Shown here: in pieces, positions 6,928 to 14,373 of the stretch | Layout of the letters: every line of letters starts with the position of its first letter | How positions within the stretch are numbered: the first letter of the stretch is position 1 | DNA from: Candidatus Desulfatibia profunda | Lineage (GTDB): Bacteria; Desulfobacterota; Desulfobacteria; Desulfobacterales; UBA11574 | Direction: 5' to 3' | Assembly (NCBI GenBank): GCA_014382665.1 | Contig: JACNJH010000083.1 | Location: forward strand, 1 to 34,677 | DNA length: 34,677 nt | Position numbers and translations under genes: made by a program | The notes under the pieces: generated by a model | Database searches by the model: none | The model's input: only the letters and a program-made list of their open reading frames with translations | What the model was told of the DNA's origin: nothing

Positions 6928-8466
6928 GTGATAGACAGTTATCGAGAAGGTATACTGGTCAAAGCCTACGAGCGGCTTGACATGCAGCAGGTAAAGTGGC
7001 TGGATCAGGCCTCTCTGGAGATTCTAAACGATCCCGGTATCTGGTGCTACAATCAAAGGGCTGCTAAACTTTTCGAGTCTCACGGGGCCAAAGTCCGGGA
7101 AGAAAAAGACAAGCATACCGTTTGTTGGCGCGTAAGCTTCCCATCCGGCCTTATCAGAGAAGCGGTTGCACAGGCCCCTTCGCGCCTGGTTTTGGGGGCC
7201 AGGACGTCGGAGAATCGATTGCTGCTCGACGCACAAGTACCGCGAGTGTACTTTGGCTCGGGTTCCGAGGCCAATATCTGGGTCGAGACCGAGATGGAAT
7301 CGTATGTGAGCGTCAAAGACGCCGGCGTCACGATCCAAGTCCCCCGGTTTCGTGAACTTCGGGGCGATACGGCGCTGCTCGGGCGGGCGGCCAGGCTTTG
7401 CGATCAACTGGAAAATTTGGACTTTTTCATCCGGCCGCTGAACATACAAGATCCCGGCATCACAACCGACAACCACGATGTCAACAAGTTTTTTGCCAGT
7501 TTGAACAATATCACCAAACACGTCCAGGCCGGATTGACCCGATTAGACCGGCTCGACCATGTGGTGCGTATGGGTGAAATTATTGCCGGAGGCCCTGAAG
7601 CCCTCAGAAAAAATCCTGTGGTTTCATTTATCGCCTGTGTGTTCAAAAGCCCCTTGCAGATCGTGGACGATACCGCCGAAAAAGTGTTTGCCATCGTCGA
7701 GAGCGGCCTGCCTCTGGTGATTTCGTCATCTCCCCAGGGAGGATCGTCGGCCCCGATTCAAGAGGCGGGGATGGTGGCCCAGATCAATGCCGAAATTTTA
7801 GTCGGCATCACCCTGACCCAGTTGATTAAAGCCGGGGCTCCTGTGCTGTACGGGAGCGTGCCGGTGCGGGCCCGCATGGATGATCTTCACGACCTGTATG
7901 GATGTCCCGAATTCAACCAGTACAACATCGACTGCGTGCAACTGGCACGCTTCTATAACATTCCCTGCTATTCCACCGCCGGGGTGGGTGATGCCAAGGT
8001 TCCGGGCATGCAGGCCACGTTTGAGAAACTCTTTACGCATCTTTACATGGCCATGAGCGGTGCCCAGTACATTCACTACGCCTTCGGCCTGCTGGATCGG
8101 ACCAACAGCTTCTGTCCGCTCCAGGCGGTATTGGACAACGAGCAGATCGGTAAGATCAAACACTGCCTGCGCGAGCCCAAGGTCAACCCTGGGGCCATAG
8201 AAGATACGCTCAAAACAGTGAAAAAGGTCATGGCATCCCCTTACCGGCTGTATGCGCGCCATGTGCGCAAAGCCATGCACGCCGGTGACGTTTCAAATCC
8301 TTACCGGTTTGAATCCAAAGGGCTGGAAGACAAAGTGCTGCAAAACGCCCTCGAATATATGCATCAATTGGAACAAAAGCCGGCCGTACATCTGGAACAC
8401 GCCATCGTTGATCGGATCTTCAAGGAGGTCCCGGGACTGTTGCCCGGTCTCAAACAGGCGAGCTGA
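6928..8466 (+). CDS. MttB-superfamily corrinoid methyltransferase 2, divergent member
   Basis: A 512-residue MttB-superfamily protein, the longest of the four here. Translation starts at GTG 6928, six bases after AAGGAG (6916-6921). It shares VYFGSGSEA, GVGDAKVPGMQA and LDNEQIG with the others. It lacks the glycine-rich KVGPGGxF segment near the C-terminus, and that region reads VMASPYRLYARHV. It also has an extra stretch after the VYFGSGSEA motif. There is no internal stop, so no pyrrolysine. It probably uses a different substrate or corrinoid partner from methyltransferase 1. The gene is followed by a corrinoid protein gene 43 bases downstream, its likely partner. Confidence 0.87.
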   Translation: MIDSYREGILVKAYERLDMQQVKWLDQASLEILNDPGIWCYNQRAAKLFESHGAKVREEKDKHTVCWRVSFPSGLIREAVAQAPSRLVLGARTSENRLLLDAQVPRVYFGSGSEANIWVETEMESYVSVKDAGVTIQVPRFRELRGDTALLGRAARLCDQLENLDFFIRPLNIQDPGITTDNHDVNKFFASLNNITKHVQAGLTRLDRLDHVVRMGEIIAGGPEALRKNPVVSFIACVFKSPLQIVDDTAEKVFAIVESGLPLVISSSPQGGSSAPIQEAGMVAQINAEILVGITLTQLIKAGAPVLYGSVPVRARMDDLHDLYGCPEFNQYNIDCVQLARFYNIPCYSTAGVGDAKVPGMQATFEKLFTHLYMAMSGAQYIHYAFGLLDRTNSFCPLQAVLDNEQIGKIKHCLREPKVNPGAIEDTLKTVKKVMASPYRLYARHVRKAMHAGDVSNPYRFESKGLEDKVLQNALEYMHQLEQKPAVHLEHAIVDRIFKEVPGLLPGLKQAS

Positions 8467-8509
8467 TGGCAATCCCTTTAAAAAAAGTGTAAAGAGGAGA
8501 TCATAAAGC

Positions 8510-9193
8510 ATGGACAACCAGGAACTCATTGAAAAAATTGCGTTAAACATTGTACAGGGCCGCGTCGAAGCTGAAGATGAAGGCTTTGACGAAGGTTTTG
8601 AAGGGCAACCCGCCGTCAAAGAACTGGTGGCTCAGGTCCTTGAAGAAGGCGTCGATCTCAAAGCGGTCGTTATCGACGGCTTGACCAAAGCCATGGAAAT
8701 CGTCGGAGAAAAATTTGAAAAAGAAGAATATCTCATCCCCGACATGCTGGCTTCGGCCGAATGTGTGGGCGTCGCCATGGATATCATGAGCCCTCACCTG
8801 TTGAAAGCCGGTGTGCAAAGCAAGGGGAAATTCGTTATTGCGACCGTGGCCGGAGATCTCCACGATATCGGCAAAAATATCGTAGCCATTATGCTAAAGG
8901 GTGCAGCTTATGAGATCATTGACCTGGGGGCGGATGTGCCCACCGCGACAATTGTTGCGGCGGTTAAAGAACATAAGGCCTCCTACCTGGGGCTTTCGGC
9001 TTTGTTGACTACCACCATGTGGGTAATGGAAGATGTAATCAACGCCCTCAAAGCTGGTGGGCTTGGCGATCAGGTGAAAGTGCTCATCGGCGGTGCGCCC
9101 ACATCCAAAAAGTTCGCCGATCAAATCGGTGCCGACGCCCATTGCAAAGATGCCTTCGAGGCCATCGACGTATTAAAGCAAATGGCCACCTAA
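8510..9193 (+). CDS. Corrinoid protein 1 (MtaC/MtbC/MtgC family)
   Basis: A 227-residue methyl carrier with an N-terminal helical cap domain and a Rossmann-type B12-binding domain. The cofactor signature DLHDIG spans residues 116-121, with H118 as the predicted lower cobalt ligand. GLSALLTTTM and IGGAPTS are the other B12-binding blocks. Compared with corrinoid protein 2, it carries an extra acidic stretch at about 19-33 (EAEDEGFDEGFEG). It accepts a methyl group from the MttB-type enzymes and passes it to the pterin-binding methyltransferase. It ends module 1 of the cluster and is preceded by a GAGGAG ribosome-binding site. Confidence 0.93.
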   Translation: MDNQELIEKIALNIVQGRVEAEDEGFDEGFEGQPAVKELVAQVLEEGVDLKAVVIDGLTKAMEIVGEKFEKEEYLIPDMLASAECVGVAMDIMSPHLLKAGVQSKGKFVIATVAGDLHDIGKNIVAIMLKGAAYEIIDLGADVPTATIVAAVKEHKASYLGLSALLTTTMWVMEDVINALKAGGLGDQVKVLIGGAPTSKKFADQIGADAHCKDAFEAIDVLKQMAT

Positions 9194-9222
9194 TTCCATT
9201 CAACCACAAAGACTGCGAAGGT

Positions 9223-9264
9223 CACGAAGGAAAATCAAGTTTAAAATCTTCGTGTACTTCGTGC
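9223..9264. repeat. CACGAAG/CTTCGTG hairpin repeat
   Basis: In the 149-base gap after corrinoid protein 1, CACGAAG (9223-9229) can pair with CTTCGTG at 9248-9254 or 9258-9264. The motif matches the larger CACGAAA hairpin at 14211-14288. It probably belongs to an interspersed family, and may act as an mRNA stabiliser or attenuator inside the operon. Confidence 0.5.
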
Positions 9265-9342
9265 TGAAAAAGTGTTTTACCGTTAAATGAACGGCAATCG
9301 CAAACCAGGGGCCCGATAACGGCGCCCGAAAAGGTAGATATC

Positions 9343-10605
9343 ATGGCGGAAATAAAAGCATACTCCCAGGCGGCTAACACCGGAAAATACGACAAGGCAT
9401 CCGGGTTGCTGGGAAAATACGATAATGTCAGAAGGTTTTGGGAAGATCAGGTCACCAGTATCTTTATGCGCCCGGCGTTGAACGAACTTGTCGAGCGCAA
9501 ACGAAGACGCCTGGAACGGATTCGTATTCTGGATTTGGGCTGCGGCAGCGGTGACGGTTTTGATCTTATCATGGGTGTTACCACCAAGGATCCGGGCATC
9601 TATGAATATATCACCGTTGCGCTCACCGACGATATGCTCAAAGAATACGTAGGGCTGGAAATCAACGAGGATCTGCTGCGGCAGGCCCAGGGCTACTATG
9701 GCTCCAATCCCAAGATAAAATTTATTCAGGGCGATCTGTCGAACGGACTGACGCCCGAGATCATAACCAAAGAGGCCCCGTTTGATTTCTATTTTACCTC
9801 TTTTGGCACGCTCTCTCACTTTAACAACGAACAGTGCATCAAGATTATAGCGGATGTTTGCAGACACGCTCCAGAGTATGCCCTGTTCATGGGAGACTGG
9901 CTGGGACGTTATTCATATGAATGGCAGGACCTGTGGCACCATCCCACAGATCGGGAATACTTCATGGATTACCGCATATCCTACATATATCCTGAGGAAG
10001 AACGAGCCAAGGCCGACGTGGCCTCTTTTTCGCTGAAACTGGTCTGCCGGGACGAGGTCATGCATATCATTGAAGCGGCCGCAAGGGAAGCCGGCGTCGA
10101 CATTAAACCTGTGGTGTTTTTCGATCGATCCCTTTTTATCGGACGTCACCTGGATACTGGCGACTATAACAAAAACTGCCCCAAATTGCGCGGCCCCGTC
10201 AATGCGCTTTTCGAAAACTACGTGCGTACGGACCTGGAAAGCCTTCTGGTCGATTATGTGCCCAGGCAGGGTTTTGATCATCTCAACAACTTTTATGAAC
10301 ATTTTTTTATGTCATGCAACGCCCTGGTTCAATATACCATACACCTTTTGCGAAGCTTTGATTGCCAAACAGGCAAGTTTGCAAGTGTTCCCGAGATTCT
10401 TCCTTTTTATCCGCAACCGTTGAAAGATGCCATGGATACCATGCGCAGGGTCATAGAGGGCGTGGGCTGGCTGAGCTGGGGAGATGTCAGGGCCAACGTG
10501 ATCGAATCGGTGCTCGGCTTTTCCTTAAGAAAGCTGGAAATGGAGCTTCAGCCCGGAACCGGCATGGGGCACGGTTTTGTCGGTATATTCGAAATGCGAA
10601 AATAA
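9343..10605 (+). CDS. Class I SAM-dependent methyltransferase of unknown substrate
   Basis: A 420-residue protein. Residues about 60-75 hold motif I of the class I fold (ILDLGCGSGDG), followed by an acidic strand end (GLEINED) and FYFTSFGTLSHF. The N-terminal 50 residues and the C-terminal half from about 290 onward are not part of the minimal fold and I do not recognise them. The long C-terminal region is rich in aromatic residues (NNFYEHFFMSCNA). It could bind a small molecule or another cluster protein. A SAM-consuming methyltransferase inside a demethylation operon is unexpected, as it runs in the opposite direction to the MttB enzymes. It may make a metabolite together with the asparagine-synthetase-like protein encoded two genes downstream. 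Confidence 0.82.
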   Translation: MAEIKAYSQAANTGKYDKASGLLGKYDNVRRFWEDQVTSIFMRPALNELVERKRRRLERIRILDLGCGSGDGFDLIMGVTTKDPGIYEYITVALTDDMLKEYVGLEINEDLLRQAQGYYGSNPKIKFIQGDLSNGLTPEIITKEAPFDFYFTSFGTLSHFNNEQCIKIIADVCRHAPEYALFMGDWLGRYSYEWQDLWHHPTDREYFMDYRISYIYPEEERAKADVASFSLKLVCRDEVMHIIEAAAREAGVDIKPVVFFDRSLFIGRHLDTGDYNKNCPKLRGPVNALFENYVRTDLESLLVDYVPRQGFDHLNNFYEHFFMSCNALVQYTIHLLRSFDCQTGKFASVPEILPFYPQPLKDAMDTMRRVIEGVGWLSWGDVRANVIESVLGFSLRKLEMELQPGTGMGHGFVGIFEMRK

Positions 10606-10626
10606 ATCATAAGGAGGATTGCACGC

Positions 10627-10980
10627 ATGTGCGGACTTGCGGGAGTATGGGGGCAAGTAGATGTGCCACTGGTCAAAAGTATGATGGAACTGGTCAGTCA
10701 CCGGGGACCGGATGCAGAAGGTATGTTTGTATCGCCAGATGGTCCGGGGGTTCTAGGGCATCGCCGGCTGAGTATCATGGACCCTAAGGGGGGTGACCAG
10801 CCCATTTATAATGAAACAGAGGCCAGGCAGTATAGTGCGTGTAATCCAGAGGCGAAACTCCGATCCCCCGAAGAATGCCACTATCATCGGCTCTTTTTGC
10901 AATCCTATGAAAATCCGGAGACTGTGCTTTCAAATGTCGCCCGCTGGGCAGATCGGCCTGTATGGATCACAAACAGCTAG
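10627..10980 (+). CDS. Glutaminase-domain stub of an asparagine synthetase (possibly a relic)
   Basis: A 117-residue protein whose first 62 residues match the start of class II glutamine amidotransferase domains of AsnB. It has the nucleophile C2 in MCGLAG, RGPD (26-29) and HRRLS (45-49) with the substrate-binding arginine. Similarity stops after GGDQPIYNE, just before the NGEIYN oxyanion loop, and the remaining 55 residues are unlike AsnB. The family is normally 500-650 residues. It has a strong ribosome-binding site, AAGGAGG at 10611-10617. It is either a truncated gene or a separate small protein supplying the nucleophile that the next gene lacks. Position and the missing catalytic loop favour a decayed duplicate, but the strong translation signal leaves both open. 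Confidence 0.6.
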   Translation: MCGLAGVWGQVDVPLVKSMMELVSHRGPDAEGMFVSPDGPGVLGHRRLSIMDPKGGDQPIYNETEARQYSACNPEAKLRSPEECHYHRLFLQSYENPETVLSNVARWADRPVWITNS

Positions 10981-11122
10981 CCCGAATATTTCATGAACTT
11001 TTTCGATATAGAATCAATTCTTTTTAAAATTTAATATGTTATTTCTATTTTTAGACATATTGGGGTTAAAGAAATTGCAGCTGGATTAAGATGCTAAAAA
11101 CAAAAAATAATAGGAGACCGGC

Positions 11123-12646
11123 ATGAGCGGTTTGGTTATTGGTTTCGGCAAACCTGATCCTGTAAAGATCGAAGAAATGTTTTCTAAAATACATTACCGC
11201 GGACCTTATCTTGCGGGCGTCTGTAAAAACAAAAAGGTGATCATGGCCCAGAACTATCTGAAAGCCGACTGCCCGCAAGCGCGTCCGGAAAAGGATTCGG
11301 TGCCTGTCGCCAATTCAGGGGGTGAAAAAAATTATATTTGTTACGACGGTCAAATGGGCAACATCAACGATCTGGGGAACACCCACGGAATCTCCAACGG
11401 TCCTTTCAAAGAAGAGCGGCTGATTTTGCACCTTTTCCAAAAGTATGGTCATAATATGCTCTCGCATTTGGATGATGCTGTTTTCGCTTTTGTGATCTCT
11501 GACGGCGAAAATCTGTTTGCAGCTCGAGATCTTTTGGGCATCAAAACACTCTTTTACGGACACAAAGACGGCACCCTTTATCTGGCAACCGAACTCAAAA
11601 GTTTGATTACCGTTACCGGTGATGTTTACGAATTTCCCCCCGGGCACTACATGGACAGCAGCAAAAACCTTACCCGTTTTGCCGAGCTTCCCAAGGCCCC
11701 GCCGGAAGAGTTGCACACAGATCTCGATCAAATGTTGGAAGATATCCGCAACATCATCCAAAGGAGCCTGCGGTCACGGGTAGATTTTTCCGTGCCGACG
11801 GCCGGCTTGCTCAGCGGAGGGATGGACAGCAGTGTCATCAACTTGTTGGCGAGCGATTTTTATCAAGAAGCGTCCGGAAAGAACGCCCGATTAAAAACCT
11901 TTGTCTTGGGCGTGGGAGAAAGTGAAGACATTCAAAACGCCCGGTTGCTGGCCCGGCATATCAACTCCGATCACCATGAGCTTATCGTAGATCTTAACGA
12001 TATTTTAGAGGTGCTTCCGGTGGTCATCTATTATCTGGAGTCTTTTGATCCTTCTCTGGTTCGAAGTTCGGTTTCCAACTATCTTATTTCCAAATACGCC
12101 CGGGACCAGGGTGTCGAACTCCTTCTTTCCGGAGAAGGAGGGGACGAAATTTTCTGCGGCTATCTGTACCTTAAGGAATTCCCAGTTGAAGAATTATTCA
12201 GACGCCAGATGGAGTGCATCGAGTTTTTACATAATAACGCTTCTTTAAGGCTGGACCGCATGAACCATTGTAATTCCGTGCGCGTGGTTGCGCCGCTGAT
12301 ATCCGGGGAACTCTTTCGTTATACTTTAGCTGTTCCTTCGGAATACAAACAGAAACCGGAAGAAAATCAGAAAATTGAAAAATGGATTTTTCGAAAAGCT
12401 TTCGAACACATGCTGCCCGATGCCATCGTATGGCGCCTGAAACAGGAATTTTCTCAAGGCTCCGGTTCGGCGGGTGTTCTTCCGTCATACTTTGAAGAGA
12501 CGGTCAGCGATGATGCGTTAAAAGCCGCCCAGGCCAATTACCCTATTATCAGGAGCAAAGAGGAGCTGTATTATTTTCAAATCTTTGCCAGGCATTTTGG
12601 CAGCGGGCGGGCCGTCGACACGGTCGGACAGTGGATCCGTTTATAG
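11123..12646 (+). CDS. Asparagine-synthetase-like protein with degenerate glutaminase domain
   Basis: A 507-residue AsnB-family protein. The C-terminal synthetase half is intact: the ATP-pyrophosphatase loop SGGMDSS (231-237) and LLLSGEGGDEIFCGY (333-347) are typical. The N-terminal glutaminase half keeps the fold (RDLLGIKTLFYG) but has lost its site. The nucleophile Cys is Ser (MSGL), the RGPD aspartate is Tyr (RGPY), the HRRLS arginine region is replaced, and NGEIYN reads YDGQMGN. It should activate a carboxylate as acyl-AMP and form an amide from free ammonia, another amine, or ammonia from a partner. The substrate is unknown and its role in a demethylation operon is inference. The start has a TAGGAGA ribosome-binding site. 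Confidence 0.85.
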   Translation: MSGLVIGFGKPDPVKIEEMFSKIHYRGPYLAGVCKNKKVIMAQNYLKADCPQARPEKDSVPVANSGGEKNYICYDGQMGNINDLGNTHGISNGPFKEERLILHLFQKYGHNMLSHLDDAVFAFVISDGENLFAARDLLGIKTLFYGHKDGTLYLATELKSLITVTGDVYEFPPGHYMDSSKNLTRFAELPKAPPEELHTDLDQMLEDIRNIIQRSLRSRVDFSVPTAGLLSGGMDSSVINLLASDFYQEASGKNARLKTFVLGVGESEDIQNARLLARHINSDHHELIVDLNDILEVLPVVIYYLESFDPSLVRSSVSNYLISKYARDQGVELLLSGEGGDEIFCGYLYLKEFPVEELFRRQMECIEFLHNNASLRLDRMNHCNSVRVVAPLISGELFRYTLAVPSEYKQKPEENQKIEKWIFRKAFEHMLPDAIVWRLKQEFSQGSGSAGVLPSYFEETVSDDALKAAQANYPIIRSKEELYYFQIFARHFGSGRAVDTVGQWIRL

Positions 12647-12679
12647 TCATTTTTTACGCTTTTGCCGAGGAGCAGACGG

Positions 12680-13477
12680 ATGATCATCATTGGGGAAAAA
12701 ATCAACACAAGCCGCAAACGTATTGCCGAAGCCGTGGCAAGCCGGGATGCGGCCGTCATTGCCGCCGTTGCCAGGGAACAGGCCGAGGCCGGCGCCCATT
12801 ATATTGATGTTAACGCCGGTACGTTTGTGGATCGGGAAACCGAATATCTAGGCTGGCTGGTAAAGACGGTTCAAGCTGCCGTTGATTTGCCCCTATGCCT
12901 GGACAGTCCCAGCTCCAAAGCGCTTTTTGAAGCGATCAAGTGTCATCGTGGTGAACCGATGATCAATTCGATTTCTTTAGAAAAAGATCGCTTCGATGCC
13001 ATGCTGCCCATCGTCACGGCCCAGCCCTGTAAGATCGTTGCTTTGTGCATGGCCGAAACGGTCATGCCTGTTACCGTCGAGGAAAGGGTTCAAGCTGCAG
13101 AAAAATTGATCCTCAGGTTGACGGCCGAGGGAGTGGCGCTTGAAAATATTTTTATCGATCCTTTAGTGCAGCCGGTTTCCGTGGACACGCGCATGGGCAA
13201 TGCCGCCCTTGGTGCTATCGGAAAAATCATGACCGATTTCCCCGGGGTCAACACCATCTGCGGCCTTTCCAATATCTCCTATGGCCTGCCGGAGCGCCGT
13301 CTGATCAACAGCACCTTTCTGGGGCTGTGCATGCTCCAGGGATTATCCGCCGCAATCTTGGACCCGACAGACACAGTGCTGATGGCGACCCTGCTGGCGG
13401 CGCAAATGCTGCTCGGACGCGATGAATATTGTGAAAAGTATATCGATGCCTATCAGCAAGGTATTCTGGGCACGTAA
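12680..13477 (+). CDS. Methyltetrahydrofolate:corrinoid methyltransferase 2 (pterin-binding)
   Basis: A 265-residue pterin-binding TIM-barrel protein, a paralogue of the protein at 6111. It begins MIIIGEKIN and has DVNAGTF, CLDSPSS and GLSNISYGLPERR. ATG 12680 is chosen over an in-frame TTG at 12662 because GAGGAG lies just upstream and the paralogue starts at the same residue. It opens module 2 of the cluster and is followed 23 bases later by corrinoid protein 2. Its expected role is transfer of the methyl group from that corrinoid protein to tetrahydrofolate. Confidence 0.92.
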   Translation: MIIIGEKINTSRKRIAEAVASRDAAVIAAVAREQAEAGAHYIDVNAGTFVDRETEYLGWLVKTVQAAVDLPLCLDSPSSKALFEAIKCHRGEPMINSISLEKDRFDAMLPIVTAQPCKIVALCMAETVMPVTVEERVQAAEKLILRLTAEGVALENIFIDPLVQPVSVDTRMGNAALGAIGKIMTDFPGVNTICGLSNISYGLPERRLINSTFLGLCMLQGLSAAILDPTDTVLMATLLAAQMLLGRDEYCEKYIDAYQQGILGT

Positions 13478-13500
13478 CTATTTTAAACTGAAGGGAGTTT

Positions 13501-14142
13501 ATGATGATTAGTACGGAGATGTTGAAGGAAACGATCGGTAAAGGGAATATCCAGAGTGCCGTAAACTATACCGAAGAGGCTCTCGCTGCCGGGCACCAGG
13601 TAAAAGCGATTCTTAATGACGGCCTGATTGCCGCTATGGATGAGGTTGGTGAAAAATTTGCCAAAGGACTGCTGTTTGTACCGCAGATGCTGCGTTCGGC
13701 CAAGGCCATGCAGGAATGTATGAAACTGATCAAACCTTACTTACAGGAAGGCGATCTGTTTTCCAAAGGGAAAGTGGTGATCGGAACGGTGCAGCGCGAC
13801 CTACACGATATCGGTAAAAATTTAGTTGCCATGATGCTTGAAGGCGCCGGATTCGACATTATCGATCTGGGTGTTGATGTTTCTGCCGACAAGTTTGCGA
13901 AAAAGGCCCAAGAAATCGAACCGGATATCATTGCCATGTCGGCCTTGCTGTCCACAACCATGCCGAGTATGGGGGAGACCATCGAGGCGCTGCGCCGCGC
14001 CAAAATCAGGGATAAGGTCAAGGTGATGATCGGGGGCGCACCGGTTACCGCCAAATTTGCCGAAGATATCGAGGCCGATGTGTATGCTCCCGATGCCGGC
14101 TCAGCGGTGATTGCAGCCAAAAAACTGGTTGGCGCCGGATAA
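13501..14142 (+). CDS. Corrinoid protein 2 (MtaC/MtbC/MtgC family)
   Basis: A 213-residue methyl carrier with the N-terminal cap domain and B12-binding domain. DLHDIG places the lower-ligand histidine at about residue 102. MSALLSTTMPSMG and IGGAPVTAKFAEDI are the other cofactor-contact blocks. It is shorter than corrinoid protein 1 because it lacks the acidic stretch near residue 20. Two adjacent ATG codons (13501 and 13504) follow the AAGGGAG ribosome-binding site, and either could be used. It sits between methyltransferase genes of module 2 and probably serves methyltransferases 3 and 4. Confidence 0.93.
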   Translation: MMISTEMLKETIGKGNIQSAVNYTEEALAAGHQVKAILNDGLIAAMDEVGEKFAKGLLFVPQMLRSAKAMQECMKLIKPYLQEGDLFSKGKVVIGTVQRDLHDIGKNLVAMMLEGAGFDIIDLGVDVSADKFAKKAQEIEPDIIAMSALLSTTMPSMGETIEALRRAKIRDKVKVMIGGAPVTAKFAEDIEADVYAPDAGSAVIAAKKLVGAG

Positions 14143-14373
14143 CCGGACATGCCTCGCACCAAAAGCGATATCTTCGACAAACGTGACGGGCCAGAACCCA
14201 AATATTTTTATCACGAAAGCACGAAACAACGATGACACGAAAAAAAATATAGAAATTTCGTGTTTTTCCAAATTTCGTGTTTTCGTGATTATCTTTGAAA
14301 TATTTGCCGAAAAAAGAACAAAATCAAATTTTATAGAAAGAAAAACAAATTATAAATGCCCAAGGAGGATAAC
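14143..14373. other. Intergenic gap with a long nested hairpin
   Basis: 231 bases between corrinoid protein 2 and methyltransferase 3. No gene is seen. The centre is the hairpin repeat at 14211-14288 and the right part is AT-rich up to the AAGGAGG ribosome-binding site at 14362-14368. Confidence 0.5.
14211..14288. repeat. Nested CACGAAA/TTTCGTG hairpin repeat
   Basis: Outer arms of 16 bases (TCACGAAAGCACGAAA at 14211-14226 and TTTCGTGTTTTCGTGA at 14273-14288) pair with one G-U. Inside them ACACGAAA (14235-14242) pairs with TTTCGTGT (14256-14263). It resembles the shorter repeat at 9223-9264. In mRNA it would form a strong stem that could shield or separate the two halves of the operon transcript. 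Confidence 0.65.
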
